A DNA stretch of 64,000 nucleotides, from positions 1 to 64,000 of the forward strand of contig DASZUS010000026.1 in NCBI GenBank assembly GCA_035547515.1, read 5' to 3'. Both the position numbers and the translations under genes were made by a program. Origin of the DNA: DASZTV01 sp035547515. GTDB lineage: Bacteria; Actinomycetota; Actinomycetes; JAFAQI01. Positions 1 through 8,030 of this stretch are shown piece after piece (the stretch's first letter is position 1; each line of letters begins with the position of its first letter). The notes beneath the pieces were generated by a model that searched no databases, was not told where the DNA came from, and was given only the letters and a program-made list of their open reading frames with translations.

Positions 1-167
1 CCACCAGGGCCGTCCCACGGCTTGTCGAAGCGCTGCCACAGCCCCGGGTTGACGATCCAGACACCGCCGTTGGCGACGTCGAGGCGAGCGAGCTCGTCGA
101 CGACGAGCTGGGCTTCGGCCTGCTTGAGTACGGCGGCGGGCCGAATGACTCTGCTGGTCTCAGCCAC
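1..167 (-). CDS. Conserved hypothetical protein, N-terminal part only
   Basis: A minus-strand reading frame starts at a GTG (165-167) with a strong GGAGGGGG Shine-Dalgarno at about 170-177 and runs off the left edge after 55 codons. The visible N-terminus reads VAETSRVIRPAAVLKQAEAQ and continues through a LDVANGG segment to WQRFDKPWDGPG. I see no signal peptide or membrane segment. The sequence looks like a small conserved actinobacterial hypothetical protein, but I do not recognise a named domain and assign no function. It is divergent from the flavoprotein gene at 358, with about 190 bp between the two starts. Confidence 0.6.
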   Translation of the reverse strand, partial: MAETSRVIRPAAVLKQAEAQLVVDELARLDVANGGVWIVNPGLWQRFDKPWDGPG

Positions 168-357
168 ATCCCCCTCCGGTCCTCGAGCGGCGCTGCGAAG
201 GCACGCTATACCGCACCGGCGGCCTCGCGATGTTCGCCTGTGGGGTTTGTCCGAGTAGCGACCGTAGTGACCTCCGGGATCTGCCTCGAGGGGATGTCAC
301 GCCGTCCATTCAAACCCATGGCATGAGGGGGCTCCGGGCTTCGGTAGCGTCGCCGCC

Positions 358-1605
358 GTGAGCACGCAGCCCTGCCTGGTCGTCGTCGGCGCATCCCTGG
401 CGGGCCTGCGCGCCGCGGAGAGCGCCCGCCGGTTCGGCTTCGCGGGGCGGATCATCCTCGTCGGCGAGGAGCTCCACACGCCGTATGACCGGCCGCCGCT
501 GTCCAAGGAGTTCCTGACCTCCGAGAGCGCTCCGTCCGCGACCGTCCTGCGCGAGGAAGCGATGCTGCGCGACGAGCTCGGTATCGAGCTGCGGCTCGGT
601 ACGACGGCGACCGGGCTCGACGTCTACGGCCGGCGAGTGCTCACCAACGACGGCGCGATCGACTACACCACCGCGGTGATCGCGACCGGCGCCACACCGC
701 GAACCATTCCGGGGACCTCGCACCTCGCCGGCGTACACGTGTTGCGCACCATCGACGACGCGCACCAGATCCGCGCCGCGCTCGACGCGGGTGCGCGCAC
801 CGTCGTGGTCGGCGCCGGCTTCATCGGTTCCGAGATCGCCGCCTCCGCGCGCGCCCGCGGAGTCGACGTGACAGTGGTCGAGGCGCTGCCGACGCCGCTG
901 GCCCGCCCGGTCGGCGAGCAGATGGGCAAGGTCCTCGCGTCGCTGCACGAGCGCAACGGAACGAACCTGCGCGTCGGGGTCGGCGTCGAAGGCCTCGAAG
1001 GCGACGAGCGGGTTCGGGCCGTCAGGCTCGCCGACGGCACGACGATCGACGCCGACCTCGTGGTTGTCGGGATCGGGGTGTCGCCGAACACCGAATGGCT
1101 GGCAGGCTCCGGCCTCGAGATCGACAACGGCGTCGTGTGCGACGAGTACCTGCGCACCAGCGGGGAGGCGGTGTACGCCGCCGGCGACATCGCGAACTGG
1201 TTGAACCCGACGTTCGGTCGCCGGATGCGACTCGAGCACTGGACGATCGCAGCCGAGCAGGGCGGCCACGCCGGCCGCAACGCCGCCGATCCGAGCAACG
1301 CGACCCCGTTCGAGACCGTCCCCTACTTCTGGTCGGACTGGTACGGCAAGCGCATCCAGTTCGTCGGCATCGCGGCTGACGCCGAGGAGATCGCGACGGT
1401 GGCCGGCGACCTCGAGGGCGACAGCTTCGTGACCCTCTACCGTCGCGGCGACAGGCTTGTCGCCGCCCTCGCGCTCGAGCAGCGGTCGCAGATCATGAAG
1501 TACCGGTCGATGCTCGCGGCCGGCGCCTCATGGGACGAGGCGATGACCTTCGCCAAGGAGCGCGCCGCCAAAGCCGCTGCGAAGGCCGCGGCCCCAACTT
1601 CGTGA
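358..1605 (+). CDS. FAD-dependent oxidoreductase, ferredoxin-reductase-like
   Basis: A 415-residue flavoprotein with the layout of class I NAD(P)H-dependent ferredoxin/rhodocoxin reductases, which pass electrons from NAD(P)H through FAD to a ferredoxin serving a P450 or dioxygenase. Visible motifs are an N-terminal FAD-binding GASLAG (residues 11-16), YDRPPLSK near residue 43, a second dinucleotide fold VVGAGFIGSE near 148-158, and the FAD-contacting YAAGDI near 272. The C-terminal third is the reductase dimerisation-type domain. The start is the GTG at 358. The gene stands alone, convergent with the S9 peptidase gene. A P450 and ferredoxin lie about 21 kb away (22,924-24,400) and could be its partners; this is inference. 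Confidence 0.85.
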   Translation: MSTQPCLVVVGASLAGLRAAESARRFGFAGRIILVGEELHTPYDRPPLSKEFLTSESAPSATVLREEAMLRDELGIELRLGTTATGLDVYGRRVLTNDGAIDYTTAVIATGATPRTIPGTSHLAGVHVLRTIDDAHQIRAALDAGARTVVVGAGFIGSEIAASARARGVDVTVVEALPTPLARPVGEQMGKVLASLHERNGTNLRVGVGVEGLEGDERVRAVRLADGTTIDADLVVVGIGVSPNTEWLAGSGLEIDNGVVCDEYLRTSGEAVYAAGDIANWLNPTFGRRMRLEHWTIAAEQGGHAGRNAADPSNATPFETVPYFWSDWYGKRIQFVGIAADAEEIATVAGDLEGDSFVTLYRRGDRLVAALALEQRSQIMKYRSMLAAGASWDEAMTFAKERAAKAAAKAAAPTS

Positions 1606-1627
1606 GGCCTTGCCGGCGCCGGGCCCC

Positions 1628-3706
1628 CTAACTCTTAACGAGCCGTCCGAGGTGCTGCTTGAGGAAGTCGACCTGGAGCAGCAGGAGGTTCTCGGCGACG
1701 GTCTCCTGTGGCGTCATGTGGGTCACGCCGGTGAGCGGCAGCACGCTGTGGGGCCGGCCGGCTTCGGTGAGCCGTTGCGACAGCCGCAACGTGTGAGCCG
1801 CGACCACGTTGTCATCAGCCAGTCCGTGGATCAGCAGCAACGGACGCGACAGGCTGTCCGCGCCGGTCAGCAGAGAGTTGGCCCGGTAGGCATCGGGCTG
1901 CTCTGCCGGCGTACCGAGATAGCGCTCGGTATAGAACGTGTCGTAGAGCGCCCAGTCGGTGACCGGCGCACCGGCAACGGCAGCGTGGAAGACATCTGGT
2001 CGCCGCAGCACGGCGAGTGCCGCCAGCCAGCCGCCGAACGACCAGCCCCGGATGCCGACGCGGCCCAGGTCCAGGTCCGGCTCGATCGCCGCCGCTGCGT
2101 GCAGCGCGTCGATCTGGTCCTCGAGCACCGGCCCAGCGAAGTCCAGATGGATCGCCCGTTCCCATGCCGGATCCCGACCGGGGCTCCCGCGACCGTCGAC
2201 GACAAGCACCGCAAAGCCCTGGTCGGCCAGCCACTGCGGCTCGAGCCAGGCGGACCTCGCCGCCACGACACGCTGCGCATGCGGCCCGCCGTAGGGATCC
2301 ATCAGGACCGGCAGCCTCGTGCCGGCCACGTGCTCGCGCGGCAAGACCAAGCCGGCCGACAGCTCCCGTGGTCCGAGCCGCAGCATCCGGACGCGAGGCT
2401 CGAACGGCGGTGTCACCGCAACTGAGCGCAGCGCAACCCGCCCGGCATCGAAATGCACCTGGGCGTGGCTTCCGAAGTGCGCCATGCCCGACTCCACGGT
2501 GACCGTGGTACTGCCACCGACGACCACACGATGGACGCCGGTCCCGCCGGCGATCTCGCAGACCTGCTCTCCGTCCCACCAGTAAGCCGCAACGGATGCC
2601 GGATCGCCCGTCGACGCGGTGAACGCCAGACCGAGGGCATGCGCTCCCGCGACCTCGCGGACGTACATGTCGTCGGGGGTGACGCGACGGTCACCGACCC
2701 ACAGGCCGCGCACCCCCTCACGGTCCGCGATCCGGGCCAGCTGACCGCGCCACCACATCGGTACGCCATCGAAGAGCTCCACCCAGGCCGGGTCCGCGTC
2801 GACCGCTAGCTCGCTCGTCGCGCCCGTCGCGACGTCGACCGAGAGGGTCCTGATCTCTCGCTGGTCGCGGCTCACCACAGCCAGCAGCGGCGGCCCCTCG
2901 GGGCTCCAGTGCACCCGGCCGAGGTAGGGCGAGCGGGCCCGGTCCCACGCCACCTCACGCCGCGATCCGTCGAGCCCGACCAGCCACAGCGTCACGTCCG
3001 CGTCGGCCGTGCCCGCGGCCGGGTAGCGCACCGGGGTCGGCTGCCGATCCGGGTGCGCGGGGTCGGCGATCCACCACTGCGCGACGGGGGCCTCGTCGAC
3101 GCGAGCGGCCAGCAGCGACCGGCCGTCGGGCGCCCACCAGTAGCCGCGGTAGCGACCCATCTCCTCAGCGGCGACGAACTCGGCGCGACCCCACGACACC
3201 GCCTCCGCGTCGTCACGAGCCACAGTCGCTTCGTTGCCGCCGTCGACGTCGACGACCGTGAGCGAGGTGCCCTCGACGAACGCGATCCGCGATCCGGTCG
3301 GGTCGGGCCTCGGGTCGAAGCAGGCAGTCGCCGAGCCGACCTCCCGCACCTCGCGCGAGTCGACGTCGACGACGCACAGCCGCCCGCCCGCGACGTACGC
3401 GACCACCCGGCCGCCGTCGTCGGCGGCGTAGGAAACCACTCCGGAGGCACCTTCGCGCAGCCGTTCGCGGCGCGCCCGCTCGGCGGCGGTCAGCTCGCCG
3501 TCGTCAGCGGGATCGACCACCACCCGCTCTGCCTTGTCGACCGCGTCGAGGACCCACAGCCCGGTACGCGAGTCGTCCCCAGCACCCGCGCGCAGGAACA
3601 GCACCCGGTCGCCGCCGGCGCAGATCGTGAAGGTGCGCGGCTCGCCAAGGGTGAAGCGCTGAGTCCGCGCCCGTAGCCGCGGAAACGACACCTCGGAGCT
3701 GGTCAA
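1628..3706 (-). CDS. S9 family (dipeptidyl-peptidase IV-like) serine peptidase
   Basis: A 692-residue prolyl-oligopeptidase-family peptidase. The N-terminal 400 residues look like a beta-propeller and carry the DPP-IV type Glu-Glu pair (E181-E182, in AAEEMGRYRGYWW). The C-terminal alpha/beta hydrolase has the triad: Ser556 in GWSFGG, Asp631 in HGLADDN and His663 in GVTHMTP. No signal peptide is visible, so it is probably cytoplasmic. The likely start is a TTG whose last two bases form part of the TGA of the upstream helicase gene (TTGA overlap), suggesting translational coupling; a GTG five codons later is an alternative. Specificity for X-Pro or X-Ala dipeptides is family knowledge, not seen here. 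Confidence 0.88.
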   Translation of the reverse strand: MTSSEVSFPRLRARTQRFTLGEPRTFTICAGGDRVLFLRAGAGDDSRTGLWVLDAVDKAERVVVDPADDGELTAAERARRERLREGASGVVSYAADDGGRVVAYVAGGRLCVVDVDSREVREVGSATACFDPRPDPTGSRIAFVEGTSLTVVDVDGGNEATVARDDAEAVSWGRAEFVAAEEMGRYRGYWWAPDGRSLLAARVDEAPVAQWWIADPAHPDRQPTPVRYPAAGTADADVTLWLVGLDGSRREVAWDRARSPYLGRVHWSPEGPPLLAVVSRDQREIRTLSVDVATGATSELAVDADPAWVELFDGVPMWWRGQLARIADREGVRGLWVGDRRVTPDDMYVREVAGAHALGLAFTASTGDPASVAAYWWDGEQVCEIAGGTGVHRVVVGGSTTVTVESGMAHFGSHAQVHFDAGRVALRSVAVTPPFEPRVRMLRLGPRELSAGLVLPREHVAGTRLPVLMDPYGGPHAQRVVAARSAWLEPQWLADQGFAVLVVDGRGSPGRDPAWERAIHLDFAGPVLEDQIDALHAAAAIEPDLDLGRVGIRGWSFGGWLAALAVLRRPDVFHAAVAGAPVTDWALYDTFYTERYLGTPAEQPDAYRANSLLTGADSLSRPLLLIHGLADDNVVAAHTLRLSQRLTEAGRPHSVLPLTGVTHMTPQETVAENLLLLQVDFLKQHLGRLVKS

Positions 3707-5973
3707 ATCGGTACGCCGACGAGGGGCGCCTGGTCGAGGCCGGCCTCCGTGCGGTCCGCCAGGCGACCGAGCACCGCCGGCAGCGGCTGCGCGTGCACGA
3801 CGTCGAGCCGCTGCGTCGCGCGGGTCAATGCGACGTAGAGGTCACGCAGCCCGCGCTCACCAGTGCCGAGCCACGCCGCTGGCTCGACGAGGACCACCGC
3901 GTCGAACTCGAGGCCTTTCGCATCGCCGATCTCGAGCACCGCGACCGCTGAGTCGAGGCCGGCTGACCCGGTGCCGACCTCGCCGGGAAAGCGCCCGTCG
4001 AGGGTGTCCCGTACGGCGGCGAAGTCCTCAGCGGTGGTGAGCACGGCAAGCCGCCCGTCGCCGATAACGGCACGTGCCTCTGCCACGACATCGACCACCG
4101 CCGCAGCGAGCCCGCTGGCGAGCTCGACCCGATGGGCCCGTGGCAGGCTTCCGGCGTCGCGCACCGACGACGGCGGTACTGCGTCGGGGTCGACTGCGGA
4201 CAGCACGTCGGCCGCGACCTCCATGATCTCGCGCGGCGTGCGGTAGTTGACCGAGAGCTCCCGCAGCGCCCAGCGCTCGGGGGCGACCGCGTCGAGGGTG
4301 TCCGCCCACCGTCGGGTGCCCCACGGCGCCGCGAGCTGGTCGACGTCACCCACCACGGTCATCGACCGCATCGGGCACCGGCGTACCAGCATCCGCCACG
4401 CCATCGGTGAGAGCTCCTGCGCCTCGTCGACGATCACGTGGCCGAACTCCCAGTCCGGGTCACCCGATGCGCGCTCGACCAGGCTGCGGCCCCCGACGCC
4501 TGGCCCGCCGAACCGCTCGGCAAGGGCGTCGGCGTCGACCTGCCCACGCAGCCCGGTGGCGGCGATGACGTCCTGCGCGTACGCCCGCTCCAGCCGCAGC
4601 CGGCGACGCTCCGCGGCGGCTCGCAGCACCTCTTCGGGGTCGCCGAGCAGCGCCCAGGCCTCGTCGAGCAGCGGGACATCGGCTGGTGTCCATGCCGCGC
4701 CTTCGGGCCGGGCGAGCAGTTCCTGCTCGCGACGGCTCAGGATGTCGCGTCCGGCCTCAGCCAGGCCCTCGGGGGTCAGCAGCCCCGAGATCAGGTCGGT
4801 CATCGAAAGCCGCGGCCAGCAGGCATCGATCAGGGCGCGGAACGCGTCGGACCCCATGACCGAGCGGACCACCCAGCGCTCGCTCGCCAGCTTCGGGTCC
4901 ACGGCGGCCAGCTCGCCCATCACGGCACGAAGGACGGTTTTGGCGAACGCGTAGCGGGCGCGGTTGTGCCGACGCCGGCTGCGCCGCGTGCGAGCGCGAG
5001 CCGCGGCAATGACGGACGGCTCGATCACCAAGTCGTAGTCCTCGACCTCGATGGTGACCGGCGCCTCGGGCACCCGCTGGCGAGCCGCGACTGCCGCGGC
5101 GACGACGCCCGCCATGCGCAGGTCGGACTTGACGACCGCGACCTCGTCGGGCTCGCGTCCCGCTGCCTCGATGCCGGGAACCAGCCCCGACAGCGTCGAC
5201 AGCAGCACCCCGGTCTCACCGAGCGAGGGAAGCACCTGCTCGATGTAGCGAAGGAAGGTCTGACCCGGCCCGACGACGAGCACGCCCGAGCGCGCGAGCC
5301 GTTCCCGGTTGCTGTAGAGGAGGTACGCCGCGCGGTGCAGCGCGACCGCGGTCTTGCCGGTACCGGGCCCGCCCTGCACCACAAGGACGCCCGTCGGGTC
5401 GGCCCGGATCACCCGGTCCTGCTCCGACTGGATCGTCGCGACGATGTCGCGCATCCGGCCGGTCCGGCTCTCGGTGAGCGCGGCGAGCAGGGCACCACCG
5501 CCGCCGAGGGTCTCGCGATCGGCGTCGGTGAGCTCGCCGACGTCGAACACGTCGTCCTCGACGTCGAGAACAGCGCGCGCCCGGGTGCGGAGATGCCGGC
5601 GGCGTACGACGCCGAGGGAATCGGCGGGCGTGGCGCGGTAGAACGGCTCGGCCGCGGGGGCCCGCCAGTCGACCAGCATCGTGTCGTGGCGCTCGTCGGT
5701 CAGGCCGATCCGGCCGACGTGCAGGCGCTCGCCGCCGGATAGATCCAGCCGCCCGAAGCACAGTCCCGGCTCGACCGCCTCGAGCTGGGCAAGCCGGTCC
5801 TCGTAGAGCGCCGCGAACGCGTCGCGTTCGCTGCGGGCCTGCGGCGTACCCGAAGCGCCCCGGCGACGTACCTCCGTCAGCCGGTCGCGGGCCTGCTCCC
5901 GAAGCTCATCCAGCCGACCGTAGAGCTCGTCGACGTGAGCCTGCTCACGTGCGATCTCCGCGCTTCGGGACAT
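3703..5973 (-). CDS. helR: RNA polymerase-associated UvrD-like ATPase, HelD/HelR family
   Basis: A 756-residue superfamily 1 helicase-like ATPase. Residues 1-70 form a charged coiled-coil arm, as in HelD proteins that probe RNA polymerase channels. Walker A is GGPGTGKT (201-208), followed by the HRAAYLLYSNRERL segment typical of this family. Further down are a VIVDEAQELSP Walker B, VVGDVDQLAAPWG, and the C-terminal motifs AKGLEFDAVVLVEPA and LYVALTRATQRL. HelD/HelR proteins remove or recycle stalled RNA polymerase, and HelR-type members in actinobacteria can give rifampicin tolerance. ATG at 5973 is preferred; an in-frame GTG at 5988 would add five residues. The gene is divergent from the FadE5-type gene and coupled to the downstream S9 peptidase. 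Confidence 0.85.
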   Translation of the reverse strand: MSRSAEIAREQAHVDELYGRLDELREQARDRLTEVRRRGASGTPQARSERDAFAALYEDRLAQLEAVEPGLCFGRLDLSGGERLHVGRIGLTDERHDTMLVDWRAPAAEPFYRATPADSLGVVRRRHLRTRARAVLDVEDDVFDVGELTDADRETLGGGGALLAALTESRTGRMRDIVATIQSEQDRVIRADPTGVLVVQGGPGTGKTAVALHRAAYLLYSNRERLARSGVLVVGPGQTFLRYIEQVLPSLGETGVLLSTLSGLVPGIEAAGREPDEVAVVKSDLRMAGVVAAAVAARQRVPEAPVTIEVEDYDLVIEPSVIAAARARTRRSRRRHNRARYAFAKTVLRAVMGELAAVDPKLASERWVVRSVMGSDAFRALIDACWPRLSMTDLISGLLTPEGLAEAGRDILSRREQELLARPEGAAWTPADVPLLDEAWALLGDPEEVLRAAAERRRLRLERAYAQDVIAATGLRGQVDADALAERFGGPGVGGRSLVERASGDPDWEFGHVIVDEAQELSPMAWRMLVRRCPMRSMTVVGDVDQLAAPWGTRRWADTLDAVAPERWALRELSVNYRTPREIMEVAADVLSAVDPDAVPPSSVRDAGSLPRAHRVELASGLAAAVVDVVAEARAVIGDGRLAVLTTAEDFAAVRDTLDGRFPGEVGTGSAGLDSAVAVLEIGDAKGLEFDAVVLVEPAAWLGTGERGLRDLYVALTRATQRLDVVHAQPLPAVLGRLADRTEAGLDQAPLVGVPI

Positions 5974-6028
5974 CGATCCAGTCTGCACCCGCAGCCGGAC
6001 CGGCTCGGCCGCCGGTTTGTGTACTTCG

Positions 6029-6071
6029 GGTTACCGAGGGGTAACCTGCTCGTTGTTACCGGTGGGTAGCC
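6029..6071. promoter_or_regulatory. Tandem palindromic operators upstream of fadE5-type gene
   Basis: Two related inverted repeats lie in the 117-bp divergent gap. The first is perfect: GGTTACC (6029-6035), GAGG, GGTAACC (6040-6046). The second is degenerate: TGTTACC (6054-6060), GGTG, GGTAGCC (6065-6071), with one change per arm. Centres are 25 bp apart. The geometry suits a dimeric repressor of the TetR or a related family binding twice on one promoter, but no such regulator gene is adjacent. Confidence 0.55.
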
Positions 6072-6090
6072 AACGTGAGAGGCACTCAAC

Positions 6091-7926
6091 ATGGGTCACT
6101 ACAAGTCCAACCTGCGCGACGCCGAGTTCACCCTCTTCGAGGTGCTCGGGCGCGGCGACGTCCTCGGCAAGGGGGCGTACGCCGACGTCGACGTCGACAC
6201 CGCGAAGAGCGTCCTCGAGGAGGTGCGCCGCCTCGCCGAGGGCCCGCTCGCCGAGTCCTTCGCCGACGCCGACCGCAACCCGCCGGTCTATGACCCGGAC
6301 ACCTACTCGGTGACCCTGCCGGAGTCGTTCAAGAAGTCCTACCGGGCGCTGATCGAGGCCGGCTGGGACCGGCTTTCGCTGCCGCAGGAGCTCGGCGGAC
6401 CCGGCCTGCCGCCGTCGATCGCCTGGGCCTGCAGCGAGATGGTCATCGGCGCCAACCCGGCGATCCACATGTACGCCGCGGGTCCCGCCTTCGCGCAGAT
6501 CCTGTACCGCAACGGCAACGGCGTGCAGAAGCAGATAGCGCAGTTGATGATCGACCGCAACTGGGGCGCCACGATGGTGCTCACCGAGCCCGACGCGGGC
6601 TCGGACGTCGGCGCCGGCCGTACCAAGGCGGTCGAGCAGCCGGACGGCTCCTGGCACATCGAGGGCGTCAAGCGCTTCATCACCAGCGCGGAGTGGGACG
6701 TCCCGGAGAACATCATCCATCTGGTGCTGGCTCGCCCCGAAGGCGCTGGACCGGGCACCAAGGGCTTGTCGCTGTTCGTCGTACCGAAGTTCCACGTCGA
6801 CCCCGCGACCGGTGAGCTCGGCGAGCGCAACGGCGTCTATGTCACCAACGTCGAGAAGAAGATGGGCCTCAAGGTCTCGACCACCTGTGAGCTGACCTTC
6901 GGCGAGCACGGCACACCGGCTGTCGGCTGGCTGGTCGGGGACGTGCACGACGGCATCGCCCAGATGTTCGAGGTCATCGAGATGGCCCGCATGATGGTCG
7001 GCACGAAGGCGATCGCGACGCTGTCGACCGGCTACCTCAACGCGCTCGACTTCGCGAAGACCCGAGTCCAGGGCGCCGACCTCACCCAGATGCTCGACAA
7101 GGCCGCGCCGCGGGTCACGATCACCCACCATCCCGACGTACGCCGCGCACTGATGTTGCAGAAGGCCTACGCCGAGGGCATGCGCGCGCTCGTGCTGTTC
7201 ACCGCCAGCCAGCAGGACACCGTGCTGGACGCGGCTTCTCGCGGCGAGGAGGCCACCGAGGCGGCGCGGCTCAACGACCTGCTGCTGCCGCTGGTCAAGG
7301 GCTGCGGTTCGGAGCGCTCCTACGAGCTGCTCGGGTCCCAGTCGCTGCAGACCTTCGGCGGCTCCGGCTTCCTGCAGGACTACCCGATCGAGCAGTACAT
7401 CCGAGACGCGAAGATCGACACCCTCTACGAGGGCACGACCGCGATCCAGGGCATGGACCTCTTCTTCCGCAAGATCGTGCGCGACCAGGGCGCGGCACTG
7501 ACCGGCCTGTTCGGCCAGGTCCAGGCGTTCATCGACTCTGAGGCGGGCAACGGCCGGCTGAAGAACGAACGCGAGCTGCTCGCCAACGCGCTCTCCGACG
7601 TGCAGGGCATGGTCGAGGCGATGGTCGGCTACCTGACCTCCGCGCTGGAAGACCAGCCGAGCATGTACAAAGTCGGCCTGAACACCACTCGCCTGCTGCT
7701 CTCGCTCGGCGACGTCGTCATCGGCTGGCTGCTGCTGCGGCAGGCCGAGGTTGCGCTCAACGCGCTGACCGCAGGGGCGGACGGCCGCGACAAGGACTTC
7801 TACGAGGGCAAGGTCGTCGCGGCGAAGTTCTTCGCCCAGACCCGGCTCCCGCTGCTGGCCGCCGAGCGGGTCGTCGTCGAAGGCGCGAACCTCGAGATCA
7901 TGGAGCTTCCGGAGTCCGCGTTCTGA
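6091..7926 (+). CDS. fadE5: Acyl-CoA dehydrogenase, FadE5 type
   Basis: A 611-residue acyl-CoA dehydrogenase, identical in length to mycobacterial FadE5 and sharing its N-terminal GHYKSN-RD-FxLFEVLG signature and the VTLPESFKKSY segment. It should oxidise acyl-CoAs to trans-2-enoyl-CoAs with FAD in beta-oxidation, passing electrons to ETF. Visible are the FAD-binding MVLTEPDAGSDVGAGRTKA region (about 164-182), the KRFITSAEW segment, and the catalytic base Glu447 in TLYEGTT. An extra C-terminal helical domain makes it longer than ordinary 380-residue family members. GAGAGG lies 10-15 bases before the ATG. Two tandem palindromes sit just upstream. Confidence 0.92.
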   Translation: MGHYKSNLRDAEFTLFEVLGRGDVLGKGAYADVDVDTAKSVLEEVRRLAEGPLAESFADADRNPPVYDPDTYSVTLPESFKKSYRALIEAGWDRLSLPQELGGPGLPPSIAWACSEMVIGANPAIHMYAAGPAFAQILYRNGNGVQKQIAQLMIDRNWGATMVLTEPDAGSDVGAGRTKAVEQPDGSWHIEGVKRFITSAEWDVPENIIHLVLARPEGAGPGTKGLSLFVVPKFHVDPATGELGERNGVYVTNVEKKMGLKVSTTCELTFGEHGTPAVGWLVGDVHDGIAQMFEVIEMARMMVGTKAIATLSTGYLNALDFAKTRVQGADLTQMLDKAAPRVTITHHPDVRRALMLQKAYAEGMRALVLFTASQQDTVLDAASRGEEATEAARLNDLLLPLVKGCGSERSYELLGSQSLQTFGGSGFLQDYPIEQYIRDAKIDTLYEGTTAIQGMDLFFRKIVRDQGAALTGLFGQVQAFIDSEAGNGRLKNERELLANALSDVQGMVEAMVGYLTSALEDQPSMYKVGLNTTRLLLSLGDVVIGWLLLRQAEVALNALTAGADGRDKDFYEGKVVAAKFFAQTRLPLLAAERVVVEGANLEIMELPESAF

Positions 7927-8030
7927 CCGTCAGCCGGCTGGGCAGGTCACAGTCGGCTCACAGTTTGAGCGAACCCGGTGCTCGCCGACTTATGGTGATC
8001 AACCAGTAGTTCCGGCTCATCGGGAGCGTC

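Noticed and set aside
310..1269. Long minus-strand open frame of 319 codons opposite the flavoprotein
   Set aside because: It is a shadow of the plus-strand gene in GC-rich DNA: Arg/Gly/Ala-rich composition, no ribosome site and no recognisable motifs.
7927..8030. Riboswitch (c-di-AMP ydaO type) upstream of the transpeptidase gene
   Set aside because: The gap is only about 100 bases and lacks the conserved ydaO elements; only a short leader remains.
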